From positions 497,648 through 561,647 of the forward strand of contig NZ_CP007287.1 of assembly GCF_000737865.1 (NCBI RefSeq): DNA of 64,000 nt, read 5' to 3'. The first letter of the stretch is position 1; every line of letters starts with the position of its first letter. Shown piece after piece: positions 24,970 through 33,896 of this stretch. This DNA comes from Bifidobacterium coryneforme (lineage in GTDB: Bacteria > Actinomycetota > Actinomycetes > Actinomycetales > Bifidobacteriaceae). The notes beneath the pieces were generated by a model. The model was given only the letters and a program-made list of their open reading frames with translations. It did no database searches and was not told the origin of the DNA. The position numbers and the translations under genes were made by a program.

Positions 24970-27084
24970 ATGTCAGATAATGCGGTTCACGCCAAGGACC
25001 ATTCAGCTTCGCGAGGCGATACGCGCCTTCCGGACAGCCTCATCTTCGGATGCGCCTACTATGACGAGTACATGCCCTATGAGCGGGTTGACAGGGACAT
25101 GTCGATGATGAAGGCTGCAGGCATCACCACTATTCGTATCGCTGAATCCACATGGAGCACCCTGGAACCACAGCCCGGTGTTTTCGACTTCAGCCATGTG
25201 GACCGGGTGCTGGATGCCGCGGGGCGCTTCGGCCTTCAAGTTATCGTAGGCACACCCACCTATGCCGTGCCCGCCTGGCTGGTTGCCATGCACCCGGATG
25301 TTCTGGCGGACACTCCCCAAGGGCCCAACCGATATGGCGCACGTCAGATCATGGACATCGTCAACCCCTCCTACCGATATTATGGCGAGCGCGTCATCCG
25401 CAGGCTGGTGAGCCATGTGGCCGATAATCCCCAGGTGATTGGCTACCAAGTCGACAACGAGACCAAGTACTACGACTGTGTATCACCCGACATGCAGCGC
25501 CTCTTCGTCAAGTACCTGAGGCAGCGGTTTGATGATGACCTGGATCGTCTCAATGCAGCCTACGGGCTGGACTACTGGTCCAACAGGGTCGACTCCTGGG
25601 AGGACTTTCCCGACCTGACCAGGACCATCAACGCGTCCTTGGGCTCGGCTTTCGATCACTTCCGACGAAACCAGGTGAGTCGCTACCTGTCCTGGCAGGC
25701 GGACATCGTGCGCGAATATGCCCGCGACGACCAGTTCGTCACCCACAACTTCGATTTCGATTGGGGCCCCGGCTGGTCATATGGGGTCCAGCCCGCCGTC
25801 GACCATTTCGAGGCGGCCGAATGTGTGGACGTGGCCGGCGTGGATATCTACCATCCCACAGAGGACGATCTGACAGGCAAGGAGATCGCCTTCGGCGGGG
25901 ACATGACCCGCAGTCTGAAGGGTGGCGCCAATTACCTGGTTCTGGAGACCCAGGCCCAGGGGCAGGACGGTTGGTTGCCCTACCCGGGTCAGCTGCGCTT
26001 GCAGGCATACAGCCATATGGCCTCAGGTGCTGATGGGGTCATGTACTGGCACTGGCATTCCACTCACAACTCTTTTGAGACCTACTGGAAGGGTCTGCTC
26101 TCGCATGATCTGGAACCCAATCCCATCTATGAGGAAGCAGGCGGTTTTGGCAGGCAGGTGGCGCAGAAGGGAGTGGGCGAGCGTCTGATCCATCTCCAAA
26201 AACGCAACAAGGTGGCCATCATGGTGGGCAATGACTCACTGACCGCTTTGGACTGGTTCGCTCTGGAGACCGGCTTCCCGCGTGAGCAGGGGCAGATCTC
26301 CTACAACGACGTGGTCAGACGGGTATACGATGCCCTCTTCGAGCTGAACATCGAGTGCGACTTCATCAACGACAAGGCCGACGAGTCCTTGCTGGAACAC
26401 TATGCCATGGTCGTGGTTCCGGCCCTGTACAGCACCAGTGAGGATACGCTGAAGGCTTTGGACGCCTACGTCCGTACGGGGGGTCACCTGGTGGCCACGC
26501 TGCGCTCGTTCGTGGCGGATGAGAACCTTAAGGTCTGGCACGACAAGGCCCCGCACCTGCTGACCGATGCATTCGGCATCGATTACAACCAGTTCACCCG
26601 CCCCGGAGGGGGATTGACCCTGGATCTGCACGGCACACCCCAGGCCAAGCCGACCTGCGAGGGGCTGATTGAACTGCTGAATCCGCGTTCCGGCACCGAG
26701 GTCCTGGCTTCCTATGACCACCCTGTATGGGGACGGTATGCGGCCGTGACCCGTCACAATCATGGTCTTGGCAGCGCAGAATGGATCGGTGCTCTTCCAT
26801 CGGCCCAAGGTATGCGTCTGTTGCTCTCGGATGCGGCGGATGCAGCCGGTTTGCATGGACCTGCCCGTGACCTGGCCGGTGTGGTTACTGTACGCGAAGG
26901 CATCAATGCCATGGGGGAGCATGTCGCCTACCTGCTCAATTACTCATCTGAGGAAGTCAGGATTGATTCGCCTTATGAGGGCCATCTACTGGTGTCCGGC
27001 GGACAGTCCGATTCTCAGAAGCAAGTAGATCGGGGCCAGCCTATGACCATCGGGCCGTGGGATCTGGCAATTATCGTCAAGTAG
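24970..27084 (+). CDS. GH42-family beta-galactosidase
   Basis: Cytoplasmic retaining beta-galactosidase of 704 residues. The TIM-barrel domain carries acid/base Glu164 in YQVDNETKYY and nucleophile Glu326 in YLVLETQAQGQ. A trimerisation-type domain (about 400-620) and a small C-terminal beta domain follow. Bifidobacteria often hold several GH42 enzymes with different preferences (plant galactans, galacto-oligosaccharides, alpha-arabinosides); the choice cannot be made here. ATG 24970 has GGAG about six bases upstream, whereas the TTG at 24958 has none. It sits between GH30 and GH3 genes in an apparent operon. Confidence 0.93.
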   Translation: MSDNAVHAKDHSASRGDTRLPDSLIFGCAYYDEYMPYERVDRDMSMMKAAGITTIRIAESTWSTLEPQPGVFDFSHVDRVLDAAGRFGLQVIVGTPTYAVPAWLVAMHPDVLADTPQGPNRYGARQIMDIVNPSYRYYGERVIRRLVSHVADNPQVIGYQVDNETKYYDCVSPDMQRLFVKYLRQRFDDDLDRLNAAYGLDYWSNRVDSWEDFPDLTRTINASLGSAFDHFRRNQVSRYLSWQADIVREYARDDQFVTHNFDFDWGPGWSYGVQPAVDHFEAAECVDVAGVDIYHPTEDDLTGKEIAFGGDMTRSLKGGANYLVLETQAQGQDGWLPYPGQLRLQAYSHMASGADGVMYWHWHSTHNSFETYWKGLLSHDLEPNPIYEEAGGFGRQVAQKGVGERLIHLQKRNKVAIMVGNDSLTALDWFALETGFPREQGQISYNDVVRRVYDALFELNIECDFINDKADESLLEHYAMVVVPALYSTSEDTLKALDAYVRTGGHLVATLRSFVADENLKVWHDKAPHLLTDAFGIDYNQFTRPGGGLTLDLHGTPQAKPTCEGLIELLNPRSGTEVLASYDHPVWGRYAAVTRHNHGLGSAEWIGALPSAQGMRLLLSDAADAAGLHGPARDLAGVVTVREGINAMGEHVAYLLNYSSEEVRIDSPYEGHLLVSGGQSDSQKQVDRGQPMTIGPWDLAIIVK

Positions 27085-27109
27085 GTTCGTAAGGAAGGAA
27101 GTTGGTCTG

Positions 27110-29410
27110 ATGACAGTGGATGCTATGGCGCAGGATATGCCCTATCGCAATCCCGACTTGGGAGTAGATGAACGGTTGAATGACCTCGTGGGCCGGATGA
27201 CCCGTGAGGAGAAGGTCGGGCAGATGATGCAGGTGGATGCCCGCCAGGGAGTTGACAAGGAGGTGGTGGACCAGCATGCTGGATCCCTTCTGCATGTCTC
27301 TCCGGAGAACATGGTCAAGGCCGACGAGGCTGTCCATCGTACCCGTCTGGGCATCCCCCTGCTGATTGGTGACGACTGCATCCATGGACACTCCTTCTTC
27401 CGCGGAGCCACCATCTTTCCCGAGCAGCTCGGCATGGCGGCCTCCTTCGACCCTGATCTGATTCAGAGAATGGGTCGGGCCACAGCCAGGGAGGTGGCCA
27501 CTACAGGTGTCCACTGGACGTTTTCCCCGGTTTTGTGCATAGCCAGGGACACCCGCTGGGGCCGGGTGGATGAGACCTTCGGCGAGGACCCCTTCCTGAT
27601 CGGGGAGATGTCCTCAGCCATGGTGCGCGGGTATCAGGGCGGCTCGGCCTTGACGGGAAAGCTGCCCAAGGATGCCGTGCTGGCCACGGCCAAGCACTTC
27701 GCCGGCTATTCCGAGACCCAAGGCGGGCGCGATGCCTCCGAGGCGGACCTATCCCACCGCAAACTGCTCTCATGGTTCCTGCCGCCCTTCGAGCGCCTGG
27801 CCAAGGAGGGTGTGGCCACCTTCATGCTGGGGTATGAGTCCATCGACGGGGTTCCGGTCACCGTCAACGATTGGCTGCTCAGCGATGTTCTTCGCGGGCA
27901 GTGGGGCTACCAGGGGACCCTGATCACAGACTGGGACAACGTGGGTCGGATGGTCTGGGAACAGAAGGTACAGCCCGACTACTCCAGGGCCGCCGCAGCC
28001 GCTGTCAAGGCAGGCAACGACCTGATCATGACCACGCCCGGCTTCTACCAGGGGGCCCTGGATGCACTGGATTCCGGGTTGCTCCGTGAGGAAGACCTTG
28101 ATCGAGCGGTCAGGCACATCCTGGCCCTGAAATTCCGTATGGGGCTCTTCGAAGATCCGCGCCTGCCGGATGTTCAGGCCCAGAAGGCGGTCATCAACTC
28201 TCCAGAGCATCAGGAGCTCAATCTCCAGGTGGCTCAGGAGTCGGCGGTTCTTTTGAAGAATGACGGCATCCTTCCCCTATTCGGCGGGGTGGATGCGGAG
28301 GGTCGTCCTCGCGATGATGCGGCGCACAGCATTGCCCTGGTGGGGCCGCTGATTGATGATGCCCAGAACCAGCTGGGGGACTGGGCCGGTGGCTCGGGTC
28401 AATGCGACTGGATCGAAGACCAGCCTCGGGAGATGATTTCGACCGTGGCAGACGGGTTGCGTCGGGTGCTGCCGGAGAACTGGACCCTGAACTGCGAGCA
28501 GGGTGTCGATATCGTCCGCTTGGTTGACGACCCGGAGGGCCCGTTCTTCCCGGACGGGCAGCCCAGGCCCAAGGTGGCTGCCCCTGCCGAAATCGATCGG
28601 GTCCGGTTCGATAAGGCCGTCAACCAGGCCAGGCAAAGCGACCTGGTGGTGGCCGTGGTCGGTGACGTGGTCCAGTTGGTGGGCGAGGGTTGCTCGACTG
28701 CCACTCTGGAACTCTACGGCCCTCAGCGCGATCTCCTGGATGCTCTGGCTCAAACAGGCAAGCCCATGATCGTTGTGCTCATGTCTTCCAAGCCGTTGAT
28801 TCTGCCCCCGTCCGCACAGTCGGCCAGGGCCCTGATCTGGCAGCCTGACCCTGGTATGCAGGGTGGATTGGCCCTGGCCAGGATTCTGGCAGGCATGGTC
28901 GAGCCCACGGGCCGACTGCCCATCACCTTCCCCAGGCATGCCGGGCAGTTGCCGGTCTATTACAACCAGATTCGAGGACAGCACGGCAACCGGTATGCCG
29001 ACCTGACCCAGGAACCGGCCTTCGCCTTCGGCCAGGGGATGGGTTACACCACCTTCGCGTACGGACAGCCCCAGGTCGACGGCTCGGACACCGTGGGAGC
29101 TGAAGACGTGGTCAGAGTGTCCGTTGACCTGACCAACACCGGCCAGCTGCCGGGCACCGAGGTGGTCCAGGTCTACATCAGCGACCTGGTGACCTCGGTC
29201 AGCTGGGCCGACCGTGAGCTCAAGGCCTTCCGCAGGGTTCGACTGGATCCGGGGCAGACCTGCAAGGTGGTCTTCGACCTTCCTGTGGCCGAATGGACCC
29301 TGGTTGATGCCGAATGCCGCCGCAAGGTCGAACTGGGTCAGTTCCAGGTGCTGGTGGGGTCATCCTCGCGCAGGGAGGATTTGCAGGCTGTGACGGTGAC
29401 CGTCGACTGA
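27110..29410 (+). CDS. GH3-family beta-glycosidase
   Basis: Retaining glycosidase of 766 residues with the three-part architecture of beta-glucosidase/beta-xylosidase enzymes. The N-terminal TIM barrel holds the nucleophile Asp274 in LITDWDNVGRM and KHFAGYSETQGGRD for substrate binding. An alpha/beta sandwich follows (about 380-640), then a fibronectin III-like domain (about 670-760). No signal peptide. AAGGAAGG precedes ATG 27110. It is the last gene of the symporter-GH30-GH42-GH3 set and probably removes terminal beta-linked glucose or a similar sugar from the imported compound. Confidence 0.92.
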   Translation: MTVDAMAQDMPYRNPDLGVDERLNDLVGRMTREEKVGQMMQVDARQGVDKEVVDQHAGSLLHVSPENMVKADEAVHRTRLGIPLLIGDDCIHGHSFFRGATIFPEQLGMAASFDPDLIQRMGRATAREVATTGVHWTFSPVLCIARDTRWGRVDETFGEDPFLIGEMSSAMVRGYQGGSALTGKLPKDAVLATAKHFAGYSETQGGRDASEADLSHRKLLSWFLPPFERLAKEGVATFMLGYESIDGVPVTVNDWLLSDVLRGQWGYQGTLITDWDNVGRMVWEQKVQPDYSRAAAAAVKAGNDLIMTTPGFYQGALDALDSGLLREEDLDRAVRHILALKFRMGLFEDPRLPDVQAQKAVINSPEHQELNLQVAQESAVLLKNDGILPLFGGVDAEGRPRDDAAHSIALVGPLIDDAQNQLGDWAGGSGQCDWIEDQPREMISTVADGLRRVLPENWTLNCEQGVDIVRLVDDPEGPFFPDGQPRPKVAAPAEIDRVRFDKAVNQARQSDLVVAVVGDVVQLVGEGCSTATLELYGPQRDLLDALAQTGKPMIVVLMSSKPLILPPSAQSARALIWQPDPGMQGGLALARILAGMVEPTGRLPITFPRHAGQLPVYYNQIRGQHGNRYADLTQEPAFAFGQGMGYTTFAYGQPQVDGSDTVGAEDVVRVSVDLTNTGQLPGTEVVQVYISDLVTSVSWADRELKAFRRVRLDPGQTCKVVFDLPVAEWTLVDAECRRKVELGQFQVLVGSSSRREDLQAVTVTVD

Positions 29411-29497
29411 GCTGCAATCGCCCCGGGCTGTCCGCCAGGTGCGGATATCCTGGCGTGTTGATTGCCTGTGACCTCCGCGCGCTCCTACCATGGCAGC

Positions 29498-30772
29498 ATG
29501 AGGGAAAACGGAAGAGTTGGATATGCACACCTGTTGACGGTGCCCAATCCCCGTCATGTGGACAGCCTGGTCGACTACTTCTCTCGGGGGGCCAAGCCTG
29601 CGTCCCAGTGGCGTTTCGGCGTCGAAATAGAGCACATCCCGGTCAGCAATGACGGAAGCGATGCCCCGGTTCCCTATGAGGGGGAGCGGGGCATAGAGGC
29701 TCTGCTTTCGGCCTTGGAACCCTACTACGACGGTGATGCGGAATATCGTGAGGATGGGCACCTGGTCGGGCTGAGTCGGCCGGGCTGCGTGGTCTCCCTG
29801 GAGCCGGGAAGCCAGGTGGAGTGTTCGCTGGGTGTGGTGCGCGATCGCCAGGGGTTCGAAGACCTGTACCGCCGCTTTCGTGCGGAAGTGGATCCGATTG
29901 CCGAGCGACTGGGGTTCCGCCTGGTTGAATATGGGTACCGTCCGGCAGGTTCCTATGCGGATGTGGGGGTAAACCCCAAGGAACGGTATGCGGTCATGAA
30001 CACCTACCTGGGCCGCATCGGCCAATGCGGGCCGATGATGATGCGCAGTACCGCTTCCACCCAGATCAGCATCGACTATCGGGACGAGTCCGATGCCATT
30101 GCCAAGATTCGCCTGGGTACGGCCATCGGTCCCATTCTCGCCTACTTCTTCCGGAACACCCCGGTCTTCGAGGGTGAGTCCAATCGTCTGCCCTTGCGGC
30201 GACAGAGGATATGGGATTGGCTCGACCCTCAGCGTACCGGCCTGACTTCTGGTCTGTTCGATGAAGGATTCGGCTGGGAGGACTACGCGGTTGACGTGCT
30301 GTCGACCCCGCTCATGGTGGCCGATATCTCGCACACCCCTGAGGTGGAGGGGCCAGACGGGAAGCAGGTCTTCATTGCCTGGCATGAGAACGCCGGGGAC
30401 ATCTATCCCGACCGGCGACTCAATGATGCCGAGATTACACATATCCTGACCACCCACTTCAATGACGTTCGATTGAAGAACTACATCGAACTCCGGCATT
30501 GGGACTCCCTGCCCATGCAGAGGGCCGGCAGGCTCCTTGAAATCGTCGGTGGCATCTTCTACGACCCCGACCGCTTTACTCGGCTGACCGGCTTCCTGGA
30601 TGGGGTCGACGAGGAGAATGTGCTGCAAACCAAGGCCGACCTGCAGGTGAGGGGCGGTCAGGCCTGTCCCTATGGCCGTCCCCTGGACTTTTGGAGGCAG
30701 GTCCTGGGCGCCGAGGACACCATGGATGGCCTGCCGGGAGACCCCGAGAATACCGGGCGATTCCAGGACTAG
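29498..30772 (+). CDS. Glutamate-cysteine ligase family (GCS2-type) protein
   Basis: ATP-dependent carboxylate-amine ligase of 424 residues from ATG 29498 (the frame opens at TTG 29462, no ribosome site at either). The GCS2 pattern is visible: FGVEIEHIPV near the N-terminus, LVGLSRPGCVVSLEPGSQVECS, MMRSTASTQISIDY and YIELRHWDSLPM. The family makes gamma-glutamylcysteine, the precursor of glutathione or ergothioneine-type thiols. No glutathione synthetase, ergothioneine gene or gshF-like partner is visible nearby, so the product may be used as such, or the protein may ligate another amine. It stands alone after the GH3 gene. Confidence 0.85.
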   Translation: MRENGRVGYAHLLTVPNPRHVDSLVDYFSRGAKPASQWRFGVEIEHIPVSNDGSDAPVPYEGERGIEALLSALEPYYDGDAEYREDGHLVGLSRPGCVVSLEPGSQVECSLGVVRDRQGFEDLYRRFRAEVDPIAERLGFRLVEYGYRPAGSYADVGVNPKERYAVMNTYLGRIGQCGPMMMRSTASTQISIDYRDESDAIAKIRLGTAIGPILAYFFRNTPVFEGESNRLPLRRQRIWDWLDPQRTGLTSGLFDEGFGWEDYAVDVLSTPLMVADISHTPEVEGPDGKQVFIAWHENAGDIYPDRRLNDAEITHILTTHFNDVRLKNYIELRHWDSLPMQRAGRLLEIVGGIFYDPDRFTRLTGFLDGVDEENVLQTKADLQVRGGQACPYGRPLDFWRQVLGAEDTMDGLPGDPENTGRFQD

Positions 30773-30794
30773 CATTCAGCGCGAAACTGTTGAA

Positions 30795-30824
30795 TTAGAC
30801 AAACCACTGGTGCCGGGTTACACT
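30795..30824 (+). promoter_or_regulatory. Putative promoter of the GNAT/nucleoside-hydrolase operon
   Basis: TTAGAC (30795-30800) and TACACT (30819-30824) are separated by 18 bases. The LacI-type palindrome begins nine bases further on. Confidence 0.5.
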
Positions 30825-30832
30825 CTGTTGTG

Positions 30833-30852
30833 TTGATAAAACGTTATAGCAA
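30833..30852. promoter_or_regulatory. LacI-type operator of the nucleoside locus
   Basis: TTGATAAAACGTTATAGCAA is symmetric at 16 of 20 positions about a central CG. It lies at the expected transcription start of the operon, a typical repressor-block position. The LacI protein encoded at 33897 is the likely binder. Confidence 0.6.
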
Positions 30853-30879
30853 CGTAAGCACTCAAAGGAGAGGATTCCA

Positions 30880-31347
30880 ATGGAGGTCGTCATTCGGCAC
30901 GATGCGCTGACTCCGGAACTCTATGAACGGGTGCGCTCGACTGCTGACTTTCATCCTTACCCCATCGATGATGTGAAGGCGGCCTTGGACGGTGGTTACT
31001 GCTCGGTCGTGGCCGACGTAGACGGTGAGCCAGCCGGTATAGGCCGGGTCGTGGCCGACGGGCGCATCGCCTTCTTCATCAAGGACCTCGTGGTGTTGCC
31101 CCCATACCGTCACCAGGGCGTGGGAAGTGTCATCCTCCAGGCTCTGCTGGACCGAATTGGCCAAGAGGCCTGTGAGCATGCCTACGTAGGTCTGATGGCC
31201 ACCCCCGGCAAGGAAGGCTTCTACGAGGAGCATGGTTTTACCCGGCGACCCGGTCCGGGTCTGGGAAGCGGGATGGTCCTCTTTCTGGATGGTGCCCATG
31301 AAGCGCGAGTATCAACTGTAAACAAATCAAAGGAGAAGGAATCATGA
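30880..31347 (+). CDS. GNAT-family N-acetyltransferase
   Basis: A 155-residue GNAT protein. The acetyl-CoA-binding motif A reads VVLPPYRHQGVGSVILQALLDRI (about 72-94), and GFYEEHGFTRRP is motif B. The acceptor is unknown. AAAGGAG precedes the start. Its stop overlaps the start of the nucleoside hydrolase gene by four bases (ATGA), so the two are translationally coupled and lead an operon with the permease. An acetyltransferase in a nucleoside operon might act on a small metabolite of that pathway, but this is only inference. Confidence 0.85.
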   Translation: MEVVIRHDALTPELYERVRSTADFHPYPIDDVKAALDGGYCSVVADVDGEPAGIGRVVADGRIAFFIKDLVVLPPYRHQGVGSVILQALLDRIGQEACEHAYVGLMATPGKEGFYEEHGFTRRPGPGLGSGMVLFLDGAHEARVSTVNKSKEKES

Positions 31348-32264
31348 ATCCTACACCTGTCATCATCGATACCGACCCGGGAATCGACGATGCCGTCGCC
31401 ATCGCCCTGGCATTGTTCTCGCCCCGGCTGGATGTGCGTCTGATTACCACGGTGGCCGGCAATGTCGGCTTGGACAAGACCACACTGAACGCCCTGCGGT
31501 TGCTGACCTATTTCGAGCGACCCATTCCGGTGGCCCAGGGGGCCCCCGCTCCTCTGCTGGAGCCGTTCGTGGATGCCAGTGACATCCATGGAAAGACCGG
31601 AATGGAGGGTTTCGACTTCCCTGAGCCCGATCGCTCCCTGCTGCTGAAGGAACATGCGATCGAGGCCATGCGCAAGGAGATCATGGACTCGTCCGAACCG
31701 GTCACCCTGGTGACCATCGGACCGCTGACCAATATCGCCCTCCTGCTCAAGGTGTACCCCGAGGTCGCCAAGGGGATTGGGCGGATCGCCATGATGGGAG
31801 GCTCCACTGCCCGCGGTAACCGTGGCGTCATGTCCGAGTTCAATATAGCCACGGATCCCGAGGCCGCTGCCATTGTCTTCGAGTCGGGGATCCCCATCGT
31901 CATGGCCGGTCTGGATGTCGGTCTCAAGGCCCTGGTCCTGCCCGAGGACAGCGCTCAGCTGCCTGCCATGGGGAAGGTGGGCACAATGACCCACGACCTG
32001 TTCAAGAAGTACCGCGGAGGAAGCTTCGCCACGGGTCTGAAGATGTACGATCCCTGCGCGGTCGCGTGCATCCTGGCTCCCGAACTCTTCGAATTCGCCG
32101 AAACCTCCGTTGAGGTGGAGCTGGCGCAGGGTCCGACCCGCGGTTGCACCGTCGTTGACCTGAAGGGCTATCGGAACCGCGCCGCCAACGCTTCCGTCGC
32201 TGTCGATGTGGATTCCGAAGGATTCCGGGCCTGGTTCCTGGAAGGCATGAGCAAGTGCATTTGA
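31344..32264 (+). CDS. Inosine/uridine-preferring nucleoside hydrolase family protein
   Basis: Cytoplasmic N-ribohydrolase of 306 residues, splitting ribonucleosides to base and ribose. The calcium-binding IIDTDPGIDDAVAIALAL (7-24) is the family signature; TIGPLTNIALLLKVYPE and the GGS loop (MMGGSTARGNRG) are also present. At the C-terminal metal site the chain reads KMYDPCAVAC: Asp236 is kept, but Tyr235 stands where many members have a His general acid, so base specificity may differ. The start is coupled to the GNAT gene (ATGA overlap) and also has AAGGAG upstream. Confidence 0.9.
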   Translation: MNPTPVIIDTDPGIDDAVAIALALFSPRLDVRLITTVAGNVGLDKTTLNALRLLTYFERPIPVAQGAPAPLLEPFVDASDIHGKTGMEGFDFPEPDRSLLLKEHAIEAMRKEIMDSSEPVTLVTIGPLTNIALLLKVYPEVAKGIGRIAMMGGSTARGNRGVMSEFNIATDPEAAAIVFESGIPIVMAGLDVGLKALVLPEDSAQLPAMGKVGTMTHDLFKKYRGGSFATGLKMYDPCAVACILAPELFEFAETSVEVELAQGPTRGCTVVDLKGYRNRAANASVAVDVDSEGFRAWFLEGMSKCI

Positions 32265-32298
32265 TAACAAAAGTAAGATCAAGAAAGAGAGTCAATAG

Positions 32299-33678
32299 AT
32301 GATTGCGGAGATCATTCTGGTTCTGGTCGTCCTGGTGGCGATCGGGTACCTGATCATCAAGAAATACAATCCGGCCCTGAGCCTGATTATCGGTGGCCTG
32401 GTCCTCCTCCTGGGTGCCTGGGCTCTGGGACATCCCCTGTATGATGCGGGCAAGGGTACCGGTTTCGGTCTCTTCGATGTCTTCATGGTATTCAAGGACA
32501 CCATCCTCGACCAGCTCCAGGCCGCCGGTCTGGTCATCATGGTCCTGTTTGGTTACTCGGCCTACATGAACGTCATCGGAGCCAACCAGGTTGCGGTGAA
32601 CTACATGGTCAAGCCCCTGCGTCACATCAAGCACAAGGCGCTCATCGTGCCGGCTGTCTTCCTGCTGGGTAATGTCATGTCCCTGGTCATCCCCAGCGCT
32701 TCCAGCCTGGCGATCATCCTCATGTCGATCCTCTACCCGGTACTGGTGGGCATGGGCCTTTCCTCACTGACCGCCGCCGGAGTGATTGCCTGCACGGCCA
32801 CCATCATGCCCACCCCCTTGGGTGCGGACAACGTCATTGCCGCCAAGACACTCAATTACGATCTGATCGAATATGTCGGCAACAATGCCAAGATCGCCAT
32901 TCCCTCCCTGCTTATCATGGCTTTGGCCCACTACCTCTGGCAGAAGTGGTGCGACCGTCATGAGGAGGGCACGGTCATTGCCGACCAGGCCGAGCATGAA
33001 GCGGAAGCCGTGCGTGATACCACCGGTATTCCCGGATACTACGCCTTCCTGCCCCTGCTGCCCCTCATTCTGATCCTCGTCATCGGTATTGCGGCCATGT
33101 TCGTCAAGGGTCTGACCATGGATATCGTGGTGCTGACCTTCATCTCCTTCTTCATCGCGGTCATCATCGAGACCATCCGCCATCGCTCCTTCAAGAAGAT
33201 CCAGGGATCGGTCGTCGAGATGTTCACCGGTATGGGTCGTGGCTTCAGCCAGGTGGTCATCCTGGTCTGCGGCGGCTCACTCTTCACCACCGGTGTGCAG
33301 AAGCTGGGGCTGATTGATGCCCTGACCCACTCCGTGGAGGGGTCCACCGGAGCCGGCCTGACGGTGGCTCTGATCTTCGCTCTGGCCACCTGCCTGTTCG
33401 GCTTCCTGTCCGGTGGCGGCCTGGCCATGTTCTACGCGGTCATCGCCCTGGTGCCCGGAATCGCTGCTGCTGCGGGTGTCAACGGCATCCTTATCGCCTT
33501 GCCCATGCAGATGATCGCCAACCTGGCCCGTGGCATATCCCCGGTGGCGGCGGTCATTATGATCGTGGCTGCCAGCATCAAGGTGGAGCCCACCAAGGTG
33601 CTCAAGCGGACCAGCGTGCCCAGCATCGTGGGCATCATCAGCGTACTGGTCCTCTCCGTCCTCCTGCTTCCGTACTGA
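32299..33678 (+). CDS. DcuC/YfcC-type anion permease-like transporter
   Basis: Integral membrane protein of 459 residues with 11-13 hydrophobic segments. LGNVMSLVIPSASSLAIILMS and TATIMPTPLGADNVIA are re-entrant-loop-like segments typical of the DcuC / ion-transporter superfamily, with a second repeat near FLSGGGLAMFYAVIA. A hydrophilic loop lies near 215-240. Classic DcuC carries C4-dicarboxylates, but here it follows a nucleoside hydrolase by 34 bases and precedes a LacI regulator, so nucleoside or a related solute is the more likely cargo (inference). A terminator-like hairpin follows. Confidence 0.78.
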   Translation: MIAEIILVLVVLVAIGYLIIKKYNPALSLIIGGLVLLLGAWALGHPLYDAGKGTGFGLFDVFMVFKDTILDQLQAAGLVIMVLFGYSAYMNVIGANQVAVNYMVKPLRHIKHKALIVPAVFLLGNVMSLVIPSASSLAIILMSILYPVLVGMGLSSLTAAGVIACTATIMPTPLGADNVIAAKTLNYDLIEYVGNNAKIAIPSLLIMALAHYLWQKWCDRHEEGTVIADQAEHEAEAVRDTTGIPGYYAFLPLLPLILILVIGIAAMFVKGLTMDIVVLTFISFFIAVIIETIRHRSFKKIQGSVVEMFTGMGRGFSQVVILVCGGSLFTTGVQKLGLIDALTHSVEGSTGAGLTVALIFALATCLFGFLSGGGLAMFYAVIALVPGIAAAAGVNGILIALPMQMIANLARGISPVAAVIMIVAASIKVEPTKVLKRTSVPSIVGIISVLVLSVLLLPY

Positions 33679-33697
33679 TAGGCGGCGGGAATCATGC

Positions 33698-33742
33698 CAG
33701 GGGTCTCCCGGTGTCGATGTTGTCGGCCCTGGGAGGCCCCTG
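33698..33742 (+). terminator. Hairpin after the nucleoside operon
   Basis: CAGGGGTCTCCC (33698-33709) pairs with GGGAGGCCCCTG (33731-33742), including one T-G pair, around a 21-base loop. It lies 20 bases past the permease stop. No T-run follows, so it may separate the operon from the lacI gene by pausing or RNA stability. Confidence 0.5.
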
Positions 33743-33896
33743 TTCGATTCCAGGTGTAGAGGTAGGTCGCCGACCGACCGTCCGGCCTCTGTGAGGTCAG
33801 CCGGGCAGGCAAGATACCTGGTGCGTGTTCAGTATCCAATGTTGAGTCTGGGCTATGCTTGGAAAGTTGCAGCTTGTCAAATGAGAAAGAGTCTTT

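Noticed and set aside
29360-32282. Antisense frames of 471 and 353 residues over the ligase and nucleoside hydrolase genes
   Set aside because: Shadows of well-supported plus-strand genes.
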